A model generated the notes under the pieces. That model worked only from the letters and a program-made list of their open reading frames with translations. It was not told the DNA's origin and ran no database searches. A stretch of 64,000 bases of DNA, taken from Halichondria panicea (Eukaryota > Porifera > Demospongiae > Suberitida > Halichondriidae). Below, piece by piece: positions 1 to 10,508 of the stretch. The DNA is taken from the NCBI RefSeq assembly GCF_963675165.1, contig NC_087377.1, forward strand, positions 8,697,122-8,761,121, written 5' to 3'. Every line of letters begins with the position of its first letter. Within the stretch, counting starts at the first letter, position 1. Made by a program: the position numbers and the translations under genes.

Positions 1-966
1 AGTGTATGCAGCATGGGGTTGGGTGGAGGCAATGTCAGCAAGCCGAGACCCTGTTCCACCCAAGCGGTAACTTTTCCCTCTAAGTATGTGGCAACAAATG
101 CTGGGGACCCAATCGCTGCACCCAGGTGACGCTGTCCTGACTTATTTGCTAAATCTTCTCCATCCTCAGACATCTGGATGCCTGTGCCTTCGAATTCTTT
201 AACTGCTGCTGCTCGGCATTCACGTTTTTGATGGTTTTGGGCAGTACCCATACGCGGGTCCTTGTTGCAGTAGGATGTCCCAGTAGTTGCGTAAAATCTT
301 CAGGTTCCCCCCAGCTGCGGCGTCATCGGCATACCATATTTGAACTGCACTGGGAGAATCATCCGTGGATAGCACACTCCTGCATTTGTCTATTAAAGAT
401 ACAGTGCTTAGTGCATACATCGCCATGGACAGGGGACATCCCCTGGGTGGTACCTTCTTCTGAGGACAGTTCCATTCCTCCTGAGACAAATAGTCTGGAC
501 GGCGACCGGTAGAAATTTAAGAGGACTGTTGCCAGAGGTGGGCATGTGTATCGGATGTTATGGAGGGCCACTGCACGATTCAGACAATTAAATGCATTAT
601 CTGCGTCAACCAACAAAACGGCGTCTGTGCCTGCTGAAGCGAATACCTTTCTCAATGCATGTATATAGCAGCTTCACAACCAGACGGGTGGCCTGCACAT
701 ACTTGCATAGATCCTGCAGCTTTGGTAATAATCTCTCTTGAGCACAGACACCAGGGACTTGCCAATAATACGTCTCAGGTCGTACTCCGGCCAGGGTTCT
801 TCGAAAGGGGGATCAAACGATTGTTTAGAAGTGGGCTAAGCCCGACTGGGTCCACTTCCTGTGATGCTATGTGCCTTGCCACCGTCCGCCACCGCATCAC
901 ATACAAATCTTTTGATGCTGACTTAAAAGATACCATCATACGTCTCCATATATAAGCATCTCCCAT
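1..966 (-). pseudogene. Reverse transcriptase fragment of a non-LTR-like retroelement
   Basis: Decayed polymerase domain read on the minus strand and cut by the left window edge. Recognisable blocks in order are RLIPLSKNPG (about 800), a [11 protein letters not shown] block with the first catalytic Asp (about 610), EGTTQG (about 440), the catalytic YADD box inside QIWYADDAAAGG (about 330), and a downstream HLGAAIGS block near 125. The blocks lie in several frames, so there are at least three frameshifts; 655-359 and 489-220 are different frames. It resembles a family with a GYFxxxSKT region after YADD that I recall from sponges and cnidarians. No intact ORF and no terminal repeats are seen. 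It is not functional as it stands. Confidence 0.8.
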
Positions 967-1055
967 GGAGGGACCCGCGGCACCGTGGGTTGCTAGTGCA
1001 GTCTTCCTTACAACCTCAACAGTTAGACTTTCGAATAAGAATGGGGATAATTCTA

Positions 1056-1155
1056 ATTAAAGAACAATTTTCGTGGACTTAATTTTCGTGTAGGATTGCT
1101 AACCCACGAAATCCGTGAAAATTAAGCCCCTCGAAAATTTCGCGCTATACGATAT
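1056..1155. mobile_element. MITE of the CCGTATAGCG family
   Basis: About 100 bp with imperfect inverted arms: the left reads TTTTCGTGGACTTAATTTTC and the right CGAAAATTTCGCGCTATACG. It closely matches the element at 8961-9193, which has the same internal 'aattaag ... ccacgaaa' blocks. Non-coding. Confidence 0.6.
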
Positions 1156-1276
1156 ACTATAATTATGCTATTATTATAGGAGCACATAATTATTTGTGTT
1201 CCTGACTTCATGTGCATACTACAATTATATCATGCATGTATGTTAGTTGTGACACATGCACGAGTGCCACATGGGT

Positions 1277-1335
1277 TATATTGGCTCAGTAGTGACTTAG
1301 GCTGGAGGGCCCGCAGGCACTACTGAGCCAATATA
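1277..1335. repeat. 18-bp perfect stem, 23-nt loop
   Basis: TATATTGGCTCAGTAGTG (1277-1294) is followed by its exact reverse complement (1318-1335). It is probably the remnant or terminus of a palindromic MITE; a related 'GCTCA' hairpin is at 59147-59262. The surrounding 970-1737 stretch holds no supported gene. Confidence 0.7.
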
Positions 1336-1847
1336 TTCAATGTGCACAGGAGTGAGCTGTGTAACAACTGATTTGTTGCATTCCTTGTGCATTCCTTTCA
1401 GTGTACACATCACTCCTTTTATAGGACAACTAGTTTCAACTACTTGTGGTGGCTGTGGAATGCACCCAGACGCACCACTGAATCTGTTGACAGTGTTATA
1501 CTATAAAAGGGACCGTTTCAGGTTACTGGGTGGACCGTGGGCTTTAGGTAACTTCAGCCACACTATGCCAGTATCTAGATAGTGGCACAGTTCAAGGCTT
1601 GACCTGTGCCATATGGCCGATATTGGCACAGTGTTTCCTTTGATCTGCCCACTCAAAATGCAACAAATATACATATCATAATTATAATAATATGTATATG
1701 CATGTAGCTATATACTAACACACTACCAAGGGCGTATGAAGAGAAGAGGGCATGCAACTCGCAATGTAACTGTAGTCGTCAAAATACTGATGAGTCAGCA
1801 GGATATACTCCAACCGCCCACACGTAAATAGGCATGATAGTGGTGTG

Positions 1848-2646
1848 TTTTCAGGTAGGTTGAGGGAATGCTTCAGAGTGTAAAGTACTCATGCATAAGT
1901 TGTAATTAAATTATTGTGCACTGTGCTGTATGTACATCCAACAGTAATTTAACTAGTGTTCAAGCTGGCGCTGTGCTAATGCCTCTCGCCATGTTTTTGC
2001 TTTCGCTCAAAAGTATTAGAGTGTTATAGAAAGGTTAATAATTTGCAATAATTATGATTTCAAATAGGTGTTAGCAATTGAATGAACATTAAACACAGTA
2101 AAGCAAATTGTGTAGAAAAGGTTGGTTTGTGGCTTACCTGGACCTCAAAAGAAGAAAATTGCTGATTCTGCAAAATGGATTCTCTTACACGTGGTATTGA
2201 GCGCGCATGCGCATTAGATCTACATCCTAGCTTCTTTAGCAGCTCTTTCTAACTCTTGTAGCCAACAAAAAGCTAGCGCTTAAGTGCAAGGCTAACTCAT
2301 AAGTTGAATAGAAAGTTTGTGGGAACAGATGATGCTATGAAAGATTCTGAAGAAACTGCAACAGCCTTCAATGTGAGTCAAACTAGCCATAACTCGAGAA
2401 AGAAGCTTTAGTTTGCTAATCCACGAATCAAAATCCAAGAGAACGTGGCTAGAAGCCTATAGAAGCTGTTAGTTTTCGTTGCATTGTAACCGTTGAGCAG
2501 TTATAGCTGGAATACACACACAGACAGACAGACACGTACACAGTCAGCTTTACCGTATCCCTCGTGCGGCTACGCCTCGAGGCATAATTAAACTATGCAT
2601 GAGTAACTTTACACTCTGAAGCATTCTCTCAACCTACCTGAAAACC
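1848..2646. mobile_element. Inserted inverted-repeat element
   Basis: About 800 bp with roughly 60-bp arms beginning TTTTCAGGTAGGTTGAG, mirrored at 2590-2646. Inside are a GCGCGCATGCGC palindrome and, near the right arm, a (ACAG)n-like run followed by CCCTCGTGCGGCTACGCC. It sits inside the 1738-3326 element. Non-coding. Confidence 0.65.
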
Positions 2647-2778
2647 TCTGTATACTAGAAATTTACCGCAAAATTAATTTAGAAGAGCTTAGAATTGATC
2701 AATGGCTGCTTCTAGTCTAGCATTGGTCCTTCTCTTCCGCTTGTTGACCTTTGTGGCTAACTCTACCCAACAGTATAC

Positions 2779-3211
2779 AGTGCCAGAGGAGGTCGGACAT
2801 CACTTGAACTTTCACTAATTATGACCTTGTAATGACATTCCAGGCCAAATTGCTTTTCGTTTTTTGCTGAGCAATAGCGTCTACTGTACTTCTGCTAGTC
2901 TTTATTTTAGCCACCCTCTAAAAGTTGGGCGACCTAATCACGAGTCTATGTTATAGAGGGCGACTGATTTATGAGAGAATATTTCTGCACGGTTTCTGTC
3001 GCTGAAACTGTTGACAGCTAGTTGTGTTTGGTGTCTCTATGATGGTTTGGACCTAACCTATCAGCACATAATACCCATACTAGCTAGATCCGCCTAGATC
3101 CAGTCATGTTTTACTGCTGAGTCAGCAAAAACGAAAAGCAATTTGGCCTGGAATGTCATTAAAAGGTCATATAATTAGTGAAAGTTCAAGTGATGTCTGA
3201 CCTCCTCTGAT
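2779..3211. mobile_element. Inserted inverted-repeat element, CAGAGGAGGTC ends
   Basis: Arms of about 90 bp (2783-2870 and 3125-3211) begin CCAGAGGAGGTCGGACATCA. The same terminal motif occurs at 27930-28151, so these belong to one family. It is the second insertion inside the 1738-3326 composite. Confidence 0.65.
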
Positions 3212-3329
3212 ACAGTGCTAGCTAGCTAGCTGTCTTGGTGACTATTATGAAGTAAGTGCATGTGCAAGTGCACACGCCCCTCCCATTTGTAATTGTATAG
3301 TTGCATGCCCTCTTCTCCCTTGACGCTAC

Positions 3330-4790
3330 ATAACTGTTATGTATTTAGGTTACAATAACATGCTATATATAGTATAATTATATAAAAGGAGCTAGATCTA
3401 TACAGGGCCATAAGAAAATGTTTTAGGTAGGGGGGGGGGGGCAGGAAAAAATGCAACGCATGCAGGGGGTGGGTTCGGGAGGGGAAGAAATGTTTGATGT
3501 TCTCAGAGATCAAACTTTAGAAATGAAAGAATCTGCATGTGAGAGCTATTAAAATGTCCAAAATAGTTTATTCGACGTGTGTTAGTGGAAGCAAAGTCAC
3601 GAGCAACTTTTTCAAGGTCAAGCGAATCAGTTACAGCTATACTAAAGTAAGAATAGATGCTGGGAGGTCGTTGAGCTTCAAACCTTTTTCATCATGGGCA
3701 GGCTGAGGTATTGAGGAGAAATTCAATACTCCTTGTGCTATTATAGTGTTTCAGCTGCATGTGGATCAAAAAATAGTAACTGTTACTGTGTACAGTGTTG
3801 TTGCAACAAACCACATTGTATATTCACCAATGTGGTTAGATTACCAATGTGGTTAGATTAAAGGCACTAGTAAAAGCCTTAGGGCGTGCAGTGTGGTTTA
3901 CTAATTGCATGTAAACCACAATGTAAACCCACAATGTAAAAACATGGACTATTAGGACTATATTTGAGTGGTTTCTTTACTAGCAGTATCAAACCAAAAT
4001 TGGCCATGCGTGCAGTGCATGTTGCACACCAACTATAGATCTAGCTATACACAAGGTTGCAGTTAGTAAGGCCTATATACTCCACAGACATGAAGTGGAG
4101 AATGGTGTACCAGAAGTGTGTACTTGGTCTATCACACAGACTAATATAGCTAGCAATTTAAAATATGCATGAACATGTTGATAGCAGTGGCGTAGGAAGA
4201 GAGTTATCACTTAGATAGCATGGATATAGCTTATAAAAGGGGAGCTGCATGATACGCATGTACACATATTAAAGTGCGCCTGCAAGGGGATCTTGGGGTT
4301 GTTGTCCCCTAAAAAAATGTGCCTGCTCTGGTGTATTTGCTAAAAGCATTCCATTGAGCTTGCATGCATGGGCACAAAGCAAGCATGCAGTGTTGATTAA
4401 ATGGGGGGCCTGCATGCATGGTTCCTACCTGAAACGAGCCCTTTTATATATAGTATCACAATCAAGGCATAAGAATTTCATGTGCATGCACAGTCAACCA
4501 CAAGTAGTTGCAAACTATAAGTGTCCTATAGTGATGTGTACACGGAAAGGCATGCAACAAATCAGTGAGTCTAATCACCTGTGGATGCGATATAGCACTG
4601 TGTTTGTACCGTGGATAACCTCAACACAACAAGGTGTAGTATAGTTTTAAACTTCAGCGCTTCAAAAACAAGGCTAGATGAACAACTCATTGCTAGGTAC
4701 TAGTATCATAAATGGGAAGAGTAGCAGTTACTGTATTCTTGAGATACACAAAATAGCCTACCTCTAAGGTAGTCTCATGAATCAGTCGCA
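3330..4790. other. Gene-free stretch
   Basis: No ORF here has splice signals or recognisable protein similarity. It contains a poly-G run near 3429-3440 and many TATA/TGCATG-rich segments. Probably old transposon debris. Confidence 0.5.
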
Positions 4791-4794
4791 CCTT

Positions 4795-5056
4795 TGGTGT
4801 CCGTCTGAGCACTCTTTACGTGAAGTCATTTCACAATGGAATGTATTACGTCACTGTACAAGCTAACAAAACCATAAAAATGCAACCACATCCGTTATCT
4901 CTGCGCAGCCACATCACTGCTTGCTGCTCAACCGCATGTAAAGTTTCACTATTTGCTGCCTCCTATTCAAGGTACCTGATGCTTGAGCAATCTCATTGGT
5001 CACGTTGGACCACCGTGGCCCATGAGTTCAAGTAAAGAGTGCTCAGACGGACACCA
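4795..5056. mobile_element. 262-bp inverted-repeat element
   Basis: Termini are GGTGTCCGTCTGAGCACTC.. at 4795 and the exact reverse complement ending at 5056, with 24-bp arms. The small ORFs inside are not supported. From 5057 to 6518 I see no gene; the 100-aa minus-strand ORF at 5200-5502 has no recognisable features. Confidence 0.65.
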
Positions 5057-6518
5057 TTGTCGCCACATCGGGATTAGGTGGTGGGTCGTCCCAGGGAAAC
5101 TTGGCAAACCATTTGGGTGCTTCGTCTATCGTAGTTTTGTACATATCCAAGGTGTGAAACATTGTTGTCAGGCCAACAGTACGAGAGGAGCTGCCTTTTT
5201 TAGAACCACCACCCCCAGGCATTTTCTCCGAGTTGATATATCACCGGAGTCCCCCCAACGCAGGGTAGAGCACTGTGGATTCGTTGTGTGATAACCAGTT
5301 TAGCTCTTGAATAACGTTCAATTAAATTGAAGGCTATACAATAAATAGGTCTCGACTGATTATACGGCCCACCAATGTATGCTTCACACGGATTCCCCTG
5401 TCTCTGATTTTTTTTCGGAAGCATTTGAAAATACTCTTTCTTCACATCAACAATAAAAATCTCATTAGTTTTCTCAGATTTCACTTGAAGCATTAAAGTC
5501 ATACAACCTGAGAAACATGAAGGTAGATGTGGCTATAATAATGAATGACCATGTCTTATTCGTATATAGGTTTCTGTAGCGACGGTGAATTCAACTCCAT
5601 GAGGAATAGGGGGTATACCAGACCTATCTCTGTGTTTCTCATTCGTTCTCAAGTTCATGCAAAGTATGCCCGACTGTCTGAAAGCACAATGCTGGCTATG
5701 CTAACTCCAAATGGTAACAATAAAATTTATAAATAATGATTACATGATGAACCACTTATTCTTCAGTGTCTTCCAATCAGCTAATTACTGCTGAAAAAAA
5801 CCAAACCCTGCTGTGACTCCTACATTACTATGTGAAATTTGGATAGTGCAATGCCTTTCATGGGATGATGTGATTTCTGTGCTCTGTCTACGAACAGTTC
5901 CAGCTGGTTACTCCTGCCATGCCTGGAAATCTGGTATTAAAGTTCGATTATAGTTAATGTATAATTATACAGACCTCATTATAGGACAGAAACTAGAGCT
6001 GGAAAAGCGTGTTGACTGTACATTAACAGCTTATATGTGATATCAATATTCCTTTACCACTTTTTTGCAAGTAACAAGTGCATGCAATGACGACATGGTA
6101 CCTTATTGTTACTATTATAACTAATTTTAGCAAATTTTAGTGAATTTGTAATTAACACTAAATTAAGTACACGCAATTACTGAATCTCATAAAAAAAAAT
6201 TTTTTTCAATGTACTTTTGTATAATGCATGCTAGCCCTTTTCATCTGTATCTGACTCCAAAATTTTCATTCAACCTTAAAACTCCTACTTCTACATCTTT
6301 TGACTAAAAAATATTATTGTGGTGATGAATTTGCTACAAATCCGCCAAAATTAGTACCCTAAAAACAGAGAAAAATCTGAAAACGCTAAAATTACTGCCT
6401 GCCTATAATAGTAACATTAAGGTATGTGCAGTCTCGTTCAGGCTTGATTCTGTTTTTCAACACACCCGAAGAAACGTGGATGATTATAAAACCTACCTGC
6501 TGCAATTATAATATTATG

Positions 6519-7339
6519 GTGAGCCTTGTTTCAAAATGGCGATACAAAATACCATGTGTTGGTGTCCCAAACTGGAAGGATAAATCGACTCGATGTGTTT
6601 TATCAACTCGATTTTATCGACTTCATCTGGTAGGGATCGACTCGATGTGTTTTATCAACTCGATTTTATCGACTTCATCTGGTAAGGATCGCCTCGATGT
6701 GTTTATCAACTCGATTTATCGACTGCTTCTGGTAAGGATCGACTCGATTCCAGGTCGCTGGAGGAAAAGGCGAGTTTCGAGGGCGGCCTGATATGGCTGT
6801 AGATCTACTCTACCAAAAGGCGCTAGAATTAAGAAGGCACTGAGACTCTTGAGGCCACAGGCACGCCTACAGCAGCTCAGAGTAGGGACCTTCTGAGCCT
6901 GAGATTACACAGCAGCTACTTGCTATGTTTCATGAACTCAAGTAGACAAGCATTTAGTGATTTAATTACTGTGACCCAGTACAAGTAAGCTGCTGTGACC
7001 TTCTGCATGCAGGCGTGCCTGGAAGGTCAGCTACTCTGACCTGCTGTAGGCGTGCCTGTGGCCTCAAGAGTCTCAGTGCCTTGTCTGAGCCTAGCGCAAT
7101 TGTTGCAAGAGTACAGCCATAGATAGCCTTGATATCAAGCCGCCCTCGAAACTTGCCTTTTCCCCCAGCGGCCGAATCGAGTCGATCCTTACCAGAAGCA
7201 GTCGATAAATCGAGTTGATAAAACACATCGAGTCGATCCTTAATTACCAGATGAAGTCGATAAAATTAACACAGAGTTGATTTTTGGGACACCAACACAT
7301 GGTATTTTGTATCGCCATTTTGAAACAAAAGGCTCACCA
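6519..7339. mobile_element. Long inverted repeat with internal ~52-bp tandem units
   Basis: The outer arms (6519-6570 and 7286-7339) are near-perfect reverse complements. The left arm continues into about three tandem copies of a 50-54-bp unit containing GGATCGACTCGATGTG and ATTTTATCGACTTCATCTGG, with fewer copies mirrored on the right (7175-7265). A second inner pair (6830-6888 and 7015-7080) contains GGCACTGAGACTCTTGAGGC. Foldback-like architecture, no coding capacity. Confidence 0.7.
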
Positions 7340-7377
7340 TAGCAATTGATCATATATTTATAGTTCAACCGACTGTA

Positions 7378-7414
7378 TAGCCTCGAATCCATAATCGGCC
7401 TGGAATCGAGGCTA
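7378..7414. repeat. Fused pair of TAGCCTCGA termini
   Basis: TAGCCTCGAATCC lies almost back to back with GGAATCGAGGCTA, the two ends of the MULE-like TIR family that is full size at 41033 and 42961. Another copy of the left terminus follows at 7418. Confidence 0.5.
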
Positions 7415-7513
7415 GATGAGCCTCGAATCCAGGCCGATTAAAATACGGCCTGGTATCTATTGGATGTCTAATTAATCATCGTCCACGCCCATGTACTATA
7501 TCTACTACCATAT

Positions 7514-7705
7514 ATATAGCGGGTGATTTTCGTGGGGTAAAATATTCGTTATTTTTGTGGGCAAGTTCCATGAAATTTTAACGTAGGCGTGGCTTACCAG
7601 AACGTAGGAATGCAGTGCAGCCACGAAACGAAATTTTTACTCACGAATACCACCGTTTTTCGAGTTGAACGAATTTTTTACCCCACGAAAATTACCCGCT
7701 ATATA
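7514..7705. mobile_element. MITE of the TATAGCGGGT family
   Basis: About 190 bp with arms TATAGCGGGTGATTTTCGTG and CACGAAAATTACCCGCTATA and mirrored 'ccccac..gaatat' blocks. Related to 8286-8558 and 11806-11972. Confidence 0.7.
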
Positions 7706-7869
7706 CAGTATGTATATATGAAGCTTTTTTTATAGCCTAGCCTAGCTAGCTAGCTATGGCCCTCTCTATGGTGTTGTCGATAAGGCTTGCACCGAAGCCA
7801 GAAGAGGCTCTGAGTCTCATCTACCTCTATGATGGTTGGATGGTCGTGATGTTTTGAACTGGGTTTCTG

Positions 7870-8142
7870 ACAGACTCTGGCAAGTCTTTGACTTTGTGCT
7901 TCCAACTGTAACCATAGGGTCATCGTAGAGGTAGCATCTGGCCTTCTAGACAACGACAACGCAATAGAGAACATAAGCCACAGCTTCACAGGAGACATAG
8001 ATAGAAGAGTTTAAAGACTATGGCAAGTCTTTGACTTTGTGCTTCCAACTGCAACCATAGGACTATCGTAGAGAGCCTCTTCTGGCTTCAGACAAGTGTG
8101 TAACCCTTCTTGAGAACACAATAGAGGGCATAAAGCCACAGG
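7870..8142. repeat. Two tandem copies of a ~140-bp unit
   Basis: GGCAAGTCTTTGACTTTGTG and its downstream context (AACCATAGG, then CAATAGAG..CATAA..CCACAG..GGAGACA) occur at 7872-8000 and again at 8022-8140. Non-coding. Confidence 0.6.
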
Positions 8143-8285
8143 AGACAAGTTAAAAATAATACGGAAAGAAACTAGTAAACAAACTAGTTTACGGTATAAT
8201 TTTACAAAGGTTTACTAACGTGAACGAATTCCCCAGATTCTGAGGAACTCAGTTTGCGCATGTGCACTATCACCCATGCAATAGA

Positions 8286-8558
8286 TACCGTATAGCGGGT
8301 ATATTTCGAGGGTATAAATTTTTGCGGATGGACCATTACAAAGGATTTCGCGGATTTTATTTTCGTGGTCTGAGTTCCAGCCTTTTGGCGCATGCGCACA
8401 TCAACATGCAGCTGTACCTCCACACCGTTAGCCTCGAATCCATAATACTGAACACGCCTACTATTATAAATTTTCGTGGGTATAAATTTTTGCGGTACAG
8501 GCTCAATCCGCGAAAACCGCGAACATTTATACCCTCGAAATATACCCGCTATACGGTA
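8286..8558. mobile_element. 273-bp MITE, ACCGTATAGCGGGTATATTT ends
   Basis: Left arm ACCGTATAGCGGGTATATTT, continuing 'cgagggtataaatttttgcgg'. The right arm, ending at about 8558, is its reverse complement. The ORFs predicted on both strands are translations of the palindrome. Confidence 0.75.
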
Positions 8559-8960
8559 CATCTCGAGGCTAAAGCTAGACTGACTAATATAAGGCTTCAA
8601 TACATCATAGTAATCAGTAAATTCTTTTATATACCTGATTCTTGTATGGAGCAGTTGCTCACAAACTCTGTAGATCTACAACACTCAGACTGACAGCTCT
8701 CCAGATAGATAGAAACTAAATGTGATTGGGTTCAAATCAACAAACGGGTTAGTTTAACCTAAATTGGTAAATGTATATAACCATTGGGTTAAAAAAACCA
8801 GCTTATAGTAAAGTAACATTTGGGAGTTTTTTTAATCGTTATACTACTGCGATTATCAAAGTACCTTTTCTCAAGCAGTAAAAACTTCCATTGCCTGTGT
8901 AAACAACCATTTGTGATAGGTAATAAAATGTAATGGGTTAATAAAACCACCGCTATAATT

Positions 8961-9193
8961 ATACCGTATAGCGCGAAATTTTTGAGGGGCTTAATTTTCG
9001 CGGATTTTGTGGGTTAGAATTCTACACTAAAATTAAGTCCACGAAAATTGTTAAATTACCTGCTATAACGTGCAAAGATTTAAAGACGTGGCTTCCGGTA
9101 AGCAGTCATTCCGCGAACATTGTGCAACGAAATGGCTTTTAGAGGCCAATCCACGAAATATAAGTGCCTCGAAAATTTCGCGCTATACGGTAG
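8961..9193. mobile_element. 233-bp MITE, TACCGTATAGCGCGAAATTT ends
   Basis: Arms TACCGTATAGCGCGAAATTT (left) and AAATTTCGCGCTATACGGTA (right, ends 9193). Same subfamily as 1056-1155. The flanks 8700-8960 and 9194-9711 hold no gene; they contain scattered GGGTTA/TAACCC motifs, densest at 9489-9542. Confidence 0.7.
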
Positions 9194-9711
9194 TCAAAGT
9201 GCCTCTCCTCATACAGTAAATACCTCCAGGTTCAGTCGAAACAACCTGTGATACGTATATAACTACTCCAATCGTCAATTCCTTTACTCAAACAGTACCT
9301 TGTCATAACAACCATATTTTGTGCTATAGCTAATCAAATAATGTAGCGAGTTAACTGAACTGCAAACACGTAAAGTTAGAAGGCATAGCAGAACAATAAT
9401 GTATTGTGATTCGAATGAACACAAAGGACAGGGTTTCTGCCTCAAACTTGACGTTGCAAATCATGTGCTAATCATCCAGAGTAATTTTAGGGTTATTATA
9501 ACCTAGGGTAAGGGTTAGGATAACCTACAGCTGGGTTAAATCCATGCCGTGTGACTCTGCTCATGTGACCCAGAGTCATGTGATCTAAGTTCTTCAAAAA
9601 CATGTGCAAGTCCAATAGTGGCGTTAAATACATAAGGTTAGTGAGGTCAAACTTCACGAATTGACTCAATATTCTCATGAATTAGCCGCCCTTCCAAGAT
9701 AGTGACTGTAG

Positions 9712-9761
9712 TAGCCTCGATTCCAGGCCGTATTTTAATAGGCCAGTGTAATTCGAGGCTA
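9712..9761. mobile_element. 50-bp miniature of the TAGCCTCGATTCCAGGCCG family
   Basis: TAGCCTCGATTCCAGGCCG at 9712 is followed 30 bp later by AATTCGAGGCTA: only the two terminal motifs with almost nothing between. No target duplication is visible. Confidence 0.5.
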
Positions 9762-10436
9762 AGGCTAGTGGGATGATGTATAAACAATGCATGATGATAT
9801 AATACATGTACAATCAGGAGTGCTGCTCCTGGTACAATACATAATGAGCCACTTAACCTGAGCCAAAGAAGGAGAAATCCCTTGTTGTAATTGTCCCTTC
9901 AGGACTCTGCAAATAACTGCTATGCTATGTGTACGTGTATCAGTGCTGAATCATTTCTTGACGTACAAGTAGCTGCAACGATGTAATGCGGAACACAATA
10001 CAGAATTGTTCTCATGAAGGCAAATTTGTAATTGCACTGTTATAATTAACAACAATTACATGCAGGGTGTGTGGTGACTGGTGATAGAAACAGTAAAGTA
10101 AAACTGTCAGATGAGGGGGTATAACATAATGTCCGACAGGATCCACTGACTCCACCATCATTGTAGAGTCCCTGCAATAAAGAGTTACAACTAACATAAC
10201 ATAACAAAGATGCACAGAGTTCTACCGCTATATCTCATCAACTATATAAAACCAAGAGTGCGTACGTACTTTAATACGGTAGTACAACATTAACAAAGAT
10301 GAATAAGCCCTCACCTCAATAGAGCCAAAGGTATGTGTGCTGTGCTGCACGTCTGATTTGAAAGAAGATAATTCTGTCAACACAATTATAATTGAGTGAA
10401 TACTATACCACGTGACCGCAGCACTATAAAAGTAAA

Positions 10437-10508
10437 CGTTCTAAGTATAGGATATACCACACCTAAGAGATCCTCCTCTTAGGTGTGGTATATCCTATAC
10501 TTAGAACG
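10437..10508. repeat. Perfect 33-bp hairpin with 6-nt loop
   Basis: The arms 10437-10469 and 10476-10508 are exact reverse complements (core ATACCACACCTAAGAG / CTCTTAGGTGTGGTAT), extended by about 5 bp with one mismatch. Loop ATCCTC. No coding sequence adjoins it. Confidence 0.85.

Larger units (their letters stand above)
1738..3326. mobile_element. Composite MITE interrupted by two other elements
   Basis: The left end reads AAGGGCGTATGAAGAGAAGA and the right end is its imperfect reverse complement (..TGCATGCCCTCTTCTCCCTT). A complete 237-bp uninterrupted copy of the same family is at 16875-17111, which shows that the extra material at 1848-2646 and 2779-3211 was inserted later. No coding capacity is seen. 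Confidence 0.7.

Noticed and set aside
1340-1582. 80-aa plus-strand ORF
   Set aside because: Overlaps inverted-repeat sequence, no splice signals, no recognisable similarity.
8202-8693. Overlapping 132- and 143-aa ORFs on both strands
   Set aside because: They are translations of the two strands of the palindromic MITE at 8286-8558 (both even contain the repeated R-Y-T-V).
9489-9542. TTAGGG/TAACCC-like cluster, possible interstitial telomere repeat
   Set aside because: Motifs are few, degenerate and in both orientations; consistent with the GGTTA-rich repeat debris around it.
9880-10350. Possible small exons on the minus strand (SPEGTITTRDFSFFGS; MMVESVDPVGHY)
   Set aside because: Splice-like borders are present, but phases do not join into a convincing protein and no family is recognised.
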